From: Funneliformis mosseae
Taxonomy: Eukaryota > Glomeromycota > Glomeromycetes > Glomerales > Glomeraceae
Direction: 5' to 3'
NCBI GenBank assembly: GCA_910592005.1
Contig: CAJVPP010000274.1
Span: 1 to 38,004, forward strand
Length of the DNA: 38,004 bases
This document shows, piece by piece, positions 31,916 to 38,004 of the stretch. The notes beneath the pieces are model-generated. The model was given only the letters and a program-made list of their open reading frames with translations, searched no databases and was not told where the DNA came from. The number at the start of each line of letters is the position of its first letter. Within the stretch, counting starts at the first letter, position 1. The position numbers were made by a program, and so were the translations under genes.

Positions 31916-32668
31916 CAGACCCCCACCAAAAGTCTTTGAACATTTTTTAGCTTAATATAAAACTTGAAATTTTTAAATTTTATTAAAAAATATTTATTAA
32001 TATATTTATTAAAGTACGATATGCTATACATTTAGTAATAAATAATTAGTACTTGATCAGACCTCAATTTGCTTTAATCACAGCCTGAATTCACTATAGC
32101 ATGCTATTAACCAAATTTTTGATATTTGTATCAGAAGTTGTTTTCATGTTCTTATAATATGTTGATCGAGTTGAGTAAGATTAGAAGGCAATTTTTTCCT
32201 TTACAGATGCTTTTCTTGACTTCAGCCCATAGATTCTCAATAGATAGTTATGGCAATAATTTGATAATGATCGTTATATTGATGGTAAAAAATTATGCTA
32301 TTGCATTATTCTATTGTTAATTTTTTGAACATTTTCATTGTTTTAAAAAGATAAAATTTTATTTTGATCTAAAATCAAAATAAACAAACTAAACATGTAT
32401 TTAATTAGTTTGATTTAAGTAAACAATAGCTGAAACATTATATAATCGCAATTTTCTACAGTCACATAATGTAATTAGTACGAAAAAGCCTGAAAGATAG
32501 TGTTTAGAGTAAAGATAGCACCTTAATTAGTTGCAATAGATGACAAATAAGCATCACAATATTGCAACAAATTGCAACATTATTAAAATTTGAGTTGCAA
32601 CAGGTGATAAATAAGTGTTACAATGTTGCAACGCCATCTTTAGTTTAGAGACTTTTAGCAGAGGTCTG
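31916..32668 (-). mobile_element. Deleted Tc1/mariner element
   Basis: TA dinucleotides flank inverted ends: CAGACCCCCACCAAAAGTCT at left, and at right the complement of CAGACCTCTGCTAAAAGTCT, then TTGAAC / CTAAAC. The length is 753 bp. On the minus strand the interior encodes the distal part of a Tc1-type transposase: ENLWAEVKKSICKGK (the catalytic Glu region, about 32190-32240) and NIKNLVNSML then IQAVIKAN with GLIKY (about 32060-32125), with shifts and stops. The N-terminal helix-turn-helix and first two Asp regions are missing, so the copy is an internal deletion derivative. Confidence 0.85.
32530..32635. repeat. Subterminal GTTGCAAC repeats in the Tc1 copy
   Basis: TTGCAAYAGRTGAYAAATAA followed by GYRTYACAAT and RTTGCAAC occurs twice (about 32530 and 32591). 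Each copy begins and ends in TTGCAA, itself palindromic. These are likely transposase-related subterminal repeats. Confidence 0.6.
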
Positions 32669-32670
32669 TA

Positions 32671-33119
32671 TATTACATTATTATAATTTCTTAAATACAA
32701 ATATTATAAATTTATGTTATTTTGTAAATAAATTGTATTAGATATTAATTATTTTTAAGATCAGTAAATATACATCCACTTTTAAATTAATAAAAAAATA
32801 AATTAAAATAAATAAAAAAATTAAAAGAAAAGAAAATAAAAAAAATAAATAATCAATTGATAAAATCAATCATTGATAACTGAAATAAATCTCAATATTT
32901 AAAATCAATTTTTGATATTTAAAATGATTTTTGATATCTAAAAAAACTTTTAAATATTTGAAATACAATTTGTATTTTAAATGAGAATTTTAGTTTTAAT
33001 AATATAACAAAGTTAATCAATTTAATATGTTATTTTAAATTTTATAGAAGTAAACAATTTTAATTAAAATATAAATTTACTAGAACTTTAATATTCAAGA
33101 AATAATCAATAGTTTTATA
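32671..33119. other. AT-rich gap between transposons
   Basis: Simple A/T-rich DNA with TTGATATTTAAAAT repeats at 32880-32945. No gene seen. Confidence 0.6.
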
Positions 33120-33460
33120 TAAGGGGAGTGACACATATTATCTAATTATCAAAGAAGAGGGAAGTGTGTATTAAATGTCTCACTTTTCACGTGATTATAT
33201 GATTAGCCAATTAGAATAAATAAGTAAATCTTATTGTGACTTAGCATTTAGCATTTAAATTTTATATTACTACCACTTTTATATCAAAATTTTAGTTTGA
33301 TTTTATTAAAATTCTGTCTAAATTTTAAAATCTGCCTATTTTTTGCATTGTTTTAAACTCTGCTTATCCTTTGTAACAATCTTTTTGTTTTCTTAATCAC
33401 CTTATTCACCTTTTGAATATACTTTCTGATCATTTAAAATTGGAACTTATTCGTCTTATG

Positions 33461-33950
33461 CAGGCACAATGGAAAAATCATCTAAGGAATTGGTAAGTAG
33501 TTTTTTTTACTTGACAGGTTATTCTCATTTTTTCAGATGTAGGCTTTTCTTATATAGAGCAACAAGAGAAAGAATTAGAAAGTATGTATTTCAATCAGAA
33601 TAATAGAGATGATTGTAAGTGCTTGAACTAATAGAAGAACAGTAGGCATCATATCTAGGTATTTTAAGCTTATCACAATATTCTAGTATATGTAGCAGAT
33701 TCAAAAAATGTCTCTTTTTCTTTAGTTACAGGTGGGAGAAATCTGTTATTTTCTGCAAGAAGAATAGCTATTTCTTTATGACGTTTAGGCGAGCAGCAAG
33801 AAGAATTTTTGCATTTCTTAATGTCAAGTGAGTATTGACATATTTTAATATAACTTTCTAATCATTACCAAAGTACTGCTGATTTGCCATTATTTTCTTT
33901 TTCAGATATGAAAAATATGATATTACCAAAAGGAGAATCTTTTAATCGAT
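33461..33950 (+). pseudogene. Possible second gene of the 3.5-kb transposon
   Basis: Several short plus-strand exon candidates have good splice signals (GTAAGT at 33491, TTTTTTCAG before 33537, GTGAGT at about 33830, CTTTTTCAG before 33906). They would encode basic segments such as WKNHLRNWCRLFLYRATRER and RRAARRIFAFLNVKYEKYD. Frames and joints are uncertain and stops intervene. It could be the DNA-binding partner protein found in two-gene transposons. Confidence 0.3.
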
Positions 33951-35330
33951 GTATTGTGTGGTAATTGATTTCTCATAGATAGGATCGTATTTCCAAAGAG
34001 AGCATAAAGCCTCACTAGCATAATGAAAGTTCTTCATTACAAGTTCTAAATCAACTACCTGACTTTGAGAATTAAGATGGGAACCATATTTACTGATTAG
34101 TAATATTATTCCAGCTAGTTTTTGAGAAGGTATTGCCATACTACATTCAATAGAGTTATATGCTAATGACCTAGTACATATATTTGAATAGAAAGATAAT
34201 CAAAATTAAAAGCATAGAACATTCTACAATATTGAAGAATGTTTTTCATATAGTAAGGATTTTCATCAAGACCTTTATTGACTAAAAGAATCCAAATGGG
34301 TTTGACCTGACCGTTGGCTTTTAATATTCTGTTAAAATAACTGTTTTGAGTTAGCGAATTTAGGTCATTCATATGAGTGGCTGAACTTGTGTTAACCTGA
34401 TATTGTGAACATACAAAGATCAAAAGTTAATCATTATAGAGATTATTATTTGTATCATCTGGATTAATGAATAAGTAAACTGACAAAATAAGTTTTGCTG
34501 TGCACTGATTAAAAAATTGTGATCAGGTAGAGTAACTGGTTCTTGGAAACTTTGTATGATTTGAAAGGTTCTTCTGACTGCAGGAATATCAAGAGGAATC
34601 TTGGCTTTATCATCTTGCAAAGTGATAATAGAATGGCTAGGAATAAAGCCACAAATTGTTTTGCTTTTTTTATAGATATAAGACAATAATATTTATCAAC
34701 ATGTTCATTTTTTTTATTTTGTAAAACAGATGTATTTGCAATAATGGCTGAGTGATGATGAGTCTTTGTTGCTATAGTATTTGATCGAGATAGCAACAAA
34801 TAATTATTGAGGATGGTGCGAGAAAGATACTTATTATACTTTAAATTAAGTTTCTCCTAAAGATGTCGAATGGTTCTAATTTTAATGATCTCTTTTCTTC
34901 TCTTTTTATCTGCAGCTCTGAATTTAATACTTTCATGTATATGCTCATGTAAATTGGGATATTAAACCAAAAAAGGTAGATGACTAAGTGAATCATATTT
35001 TATTACCTTCTGATATTCTTGCAGGAGTTTTTCTTTTTTTTCCTGTATTTTTGTTGATATTTTGCTTGACTCTTTAATTTTTTAACTTTATTATCCTCAT
35101 CATGCAAAATTTGCCTGAGAGTTATTATGCGTTCCATTATGTTATACCAAATCTTCAAGTTAATAGTAAAATTATAAGTTTGTTGAAGTTTGGCAAGCTT
35201 TATATTTGTTGTATTGATAGTTTTCACAGCTTTTTTTTGTGTTGTAACATTAGGCAGTATTACAGTTTCAGCTACAATATTCTTGTTAATTTTTCTTTGA
35301 GAGGGTTAATTAATTTGAATGAGTTTTGAG
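33942..35330 (-). pseudogene. DDE-type transposase, decayed
   Basis: Minus-strand pieces in family order: a Lys-rich N-terminal stretch (AKYQQKYRKKKKN), YLSRTILNNYLLLSRSN, THHHSAIIANTSV, EHVDKYYCL, then DDKAKIPLDIPAVRRTFQ (candidate first Asp, about 34605), a possible short intron at about 34420, PIWILLVNKGLDENPYYMKN (candidate second Asp), YNSIECSMAIPSQKLAGI (candidate Glu, about 34150) and GSHLNSQSQVVDLEL. At least three frameshifts and several stops separate the pieces. I recognise the block order from multicopy Rhizophagus transposons, but the superfamily is not settled. Confidence 0.6.
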
Positions 35331-36908
35331 TTTTGAAATGAAATAGATCATAACCAATTAATCTGTAAAAAACCTTGTATTAGAATTGGGATTTCTAAAT
35401 ATTCTTTAATCTTACTTTCAATTTCTTCCTAAGTTTTATATCGAATTTCTTTCTATGTATTAGTACATTCTGAGCATAGATCAGATTTTAGATACATAGG
35501 GTTCTTTGTATTTATCATGCAATAGTATCTGAAAGTATTACAGAATCTCTAATGTTAATTTGTAGAGGTCTTATAAATATAAAATTTATTATATTTTGGT
35601 ATAGTTAGAAAAGCCTGCATGTTGAAAAGTTTTGGATAAAGAAATTGAAATGATTAAAGACGTGATTATGCAGATGCAATAGATTAATTAGCGATTGGCT
35701 ATTATGAGTCACGTGTAAGCAATTACGAAAGTTTTTTATTACTAACTTTTACTTTTATATTAGATTTATTTAAAATTTAAATAAATGCTTTTTTTATAAT
35801 ATTCAAATAGTATTTATTGATTATTGGTTATTTGTATAATCATATTATCATCATGGAATTCTTCAACTCAAAGTGGTCACGTTATCAAGTCTCTACTTAA
35901 AATTTTTAACTGCGGCTTGCTGTGATTAAGACATTAGGATCTGTATAACTCTTAACTCTACTAAATTATGCGTTAGACTTAAACAAATCTATCAAGTATG
36001 AAGACTCGAAAGATGAGATTATGAACAGTTTTAATTAAAAAATTTATGATAAACTCAATTACAAATAATGTGTAGGGATCACGTCAAATTATATGAAGAC
36101 ATAAAAAGACAAAAAGATATAAGTTTTTGAATTGATTCCTTTATTAATATTGAAACTTGTATTCGCAAAAAAGTTAATTTACAACATAAGCAAAAAGTCT
36201 ATTTATTTATACAAAATTTCTTTTATTACGGCTAACTATTTACTATACTATAAACTAACTAATTTAGCAAAATAAAATATAAGTAAAATAAATATATTGT
36301 GAATAATAAAAATATGTAAAATAATAAAATATAATAAAAATAATAATAAAATTTAGAATATTAAAAATACGTATAATGCTAAATATTCTTAGACTTCATT
36401 TAATTCATAAAATTATGATTATCATCAGTATTTGAAAGATCTTTAGTATTATGTAGATTCTCCGTATTTTCAGAATTCACAGAATTCTCAGTATTTTCAG
36501 AATTTTAAATTAGAAGATCATTATACTGTGTCATTCACGTGACTTCATTATAATTGGTTAATTACTCCATTGACAATATGAATAATAAGTCTCACAGGGA
36601 GAAGGAGTAGAAAAGCAATATAGTAATATATAATGATGTAATATGTGTCACTCCTCTAAATATTTAAATTATTTCTTAAAATAGTTAATAATATTTTATC
36701 AAAAGTAATACAGTTAGAATTTGATATAATAAATCTTCTGTTTAAATAATTTTGCATTATTATATTAAGTATTCAGTAATACAAATATTTTTATTATATA
36801 AAACTTAATATATAAATTTATATAATTTAGTTTATTAATTTTTTTTATAATAAATATTTTATTTATTAATAGAAAATACACTATAACATATTATATTATA
36901 TTTACAAG

Positions 36909-37568
36909 TAAGAATATTAAAATCCAGTTCAGTTCTAATCTAATTCTAAAACTTTCAGTTTTAAAAAAGACCCAGTCTATAGAATTTGAGTCCTAAGATT
37001 GAATTCTAGAATCAGATTCTAAGACTGTGATCTTATAAAAATTAGGACTTATAATCTTAGGACTTAGTCCTATAGAAATTAAAACTTCAAGTCTTTAGAT
37101 TGAGTTTTATAGAAAAATAATCATTTAAGAAGAACAATAAGTAATTATTTAACTTAAACAAAAAAATCATTCAAGAAGAATGATGATAAATTGTTTGACT
37201 GAATAATTAAAGAAATAATCATTCAAAAAGAATAATAATAAATCATTTAACTTAAACGATAAAAAAAATAATTGTTTAAAAAAAATAATAATAAATCGTT
37301 CAATTTAAATGATAAAAAAATTGTTTAAAAAAAATGATAATAAATTATTCGACTTAAATAATAAAAAAAATTGTTCAAGAAGAATAATGATGAATCATTT
37401 AATTTAAATGATTATTTTTCAATAGGACTGCAATCCTAAGACTACAAGTTCTAATTTCTATTAGACTGCAATTTTAGAATCATAGTCTTATAGTTCAAAA
37501 ACTTTGAACTGGATTGAACTTTGTAGGACTGTTTAAAACCTAGTTCTATAGGACTTTTTAATATTTTT
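36909..37568. mobile_element. 660-bp foldback element with 9-bp duplication
   Basis: ATTTACAAG at 36900-36908 is repeated exactly at 37569-37577. The element ends are loosely inverted (TAAGAATATTAAAATCC and GGACTTTTTAATATTTTT). Both 200-bp arms are full of short inverted motifs around AGTCCTATAGAA and GGACTTAGTCC, so each arm can fold. There is no coding. The 9-bp duplication suggests a Mutator-like or foldback non-autonomous element. Confidence 0.75.
37115..37412. repeat. Six-copy tandem repeat in the foldback element
   Basis: About six units of roughly 48-54 bp, each with ATCATTCAAGAAGAATRATG, TAAATCATTTAACTTAAA-type and GATAAAAAA parts. It occupies the centre between the two foldback arms. 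Confidence 0.7.
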
Positions 37569-37577
37569 ATTTACAAG

Positions 37578-38004
37578 ATTAATAATAAAATTCCTATTTA
37601 AAATTTATAAATTCATCTAATTTTAATTGAAATATAAATTCAGATTTAAATTTTAAGGTTTTTCTCTTAATTCCCTTTAAAACCTTTAATTTATTATTAA
37701 TAATCTCATAATTTCCTAATGGAAAATTTTAAAAAATAATTAACTTTTTAACATTATTCAATATATCACTTAAAGAAATATTAGAAACAAATTTATCTTC
37801 ATCATCTTATATTTCTTCTGCATTTATATCTTAGTTATATAGTTTTAATAATTTTATTATCATTTAATAAAACTTCATCTTTGCTTAATTTATCAGCATT
37901 AATATATTCTAATATAGATAAAGTATTATCATATAGGTTGATTGCTAGGAAAATCAGGTTCTGAAAATTTTTTAGCAAAATTGAGATTTTTATTGCATTT
38001 TAGT
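37578..38004 (-). pseudogene. Possible C-terminal remnant of a pogo/Tigger-type transposase
   Basis: The minus strand from the right edge reads NFAKKFSEPDFPSNQPI, then after a shift LSILEYINADKLSKDEVLL, and after another shift DINAEEI and DEDKFVSNISLSDILNNVK. The acidic motif followed by a helix resembles the tail of CENP-B/pogo-like transposases common in this lineage. Only a fragment is inside the window, and frameshifts are needed. Confidence 0.3.

Larger units (their letters stand above)
33123..36656. mobile_element. 3.5-kb TIR transposon with TAA duplication
   Basis: The left end GGGGAGTGACACATATTA (33123-33140) matches the inverted right end GAGGAGTGACACATATTA (36639-36656) at 17 of 18 positions. 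TAA lies immediately outside both ends. A TCACGTGA-type subterminal motif occurs inward on both sides (about 33188 and 36535). The interior has a decayed transposase on the minus strand and possible short exons on the plus strand. TAA duplication, size and two opposed coding units resemble PIF/Harbinger, but I cannot confirm the transposase family. Confidence 0.75.

Noticed and set aside
32126..32320. 64-codon plus-strand frame
   Set aside because: Opposite the Tc1 transposase remnant, which has clear family motifs on the minus strand.
1..38004. tRNA, rRNA or other structural RNA genes
   Set aside because: I saw no cloverleaf with conserved B box and no rRNA-like GC-rich blocks; a covariance search was not possible.

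Overview
The window looks like nuclear DNA of an arbuscular mycorrhizal fungus, most probably Rhizophagus irregularis or a close relative. The sequence is very AT-rich, introns are short with GT-AG borders, mobile DNA is dense, and several decayed genes match protein families I recognise from that genome. That identification rests on remembered family resemblance, not on a search.

The window has two parts. From 1 to about 24.1 kb it is accessory DNA made almost entirely of broken genes: a RING-tailed lineage-specific protein (1-1450), a coiled-coil lineage-specific protein (3624-5296), a SAM-domain protein with a nuclease-like second half (5456-6630), a Crinkler-type header (6965-7603), an AMN1-like leucine-rich-repeat protein (7910-8706) and a gag-like scrap (8892-9110). 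From 8.9 to 16.4 kb lies a probable mobile element: a tyrosine-recombinase-like gene (9169-10307), a gene of unknown function (10560-11140), a cysteine-rich zinc-finger gene on the other strand (11241-11745) and a long herpes-type primase plus superfamily 2 helicase gene (12036-15630). An 18-bp iteron row touches the recombinase start codon. A family of hairpins with one conserved loop and differing paired stems lies on both sides of the primase gene. A nearly full-length LINE (16521-24101, 17-bp target duplication, poly-A tail) has inserted into the hairpin repeat block.

From 24.1 to 38.0 kb the DNA is AT-rich, with two intact convergent housekeeping genes: a GRR1-type F-box/leucine-rich-repeat subunit of an SCF ubiquitin ligase (27112-28954, two exons) and a ten-exon peroxisomal dienoyl-CoA isomerase ending in SKL (29429-31024). 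Around them are mostly small or non-autonomous transposons with visible target duplications: a 229-bp element with 11-bp duplications, a deleted Tc1/mariner copy, a 3.5-kb TIR element with a decayed DDE transposase, and a 660-bp foldback element with 9-bp duplications. A second and larger 18-bp iteron array ends beside a perfect 38-bp palindrome at 25.1 kb.

The candidate undescribed system is the combination at 8.9-16.4 kb of recombinase, self-contained primase-helicase, iterons and constant-loop hairpins. It suggests a transposon that replicates itself and integrates by a tyrosine recombinase. This copy is dead (frameshifts and stops), so its logic would have to be tested on intact copies.
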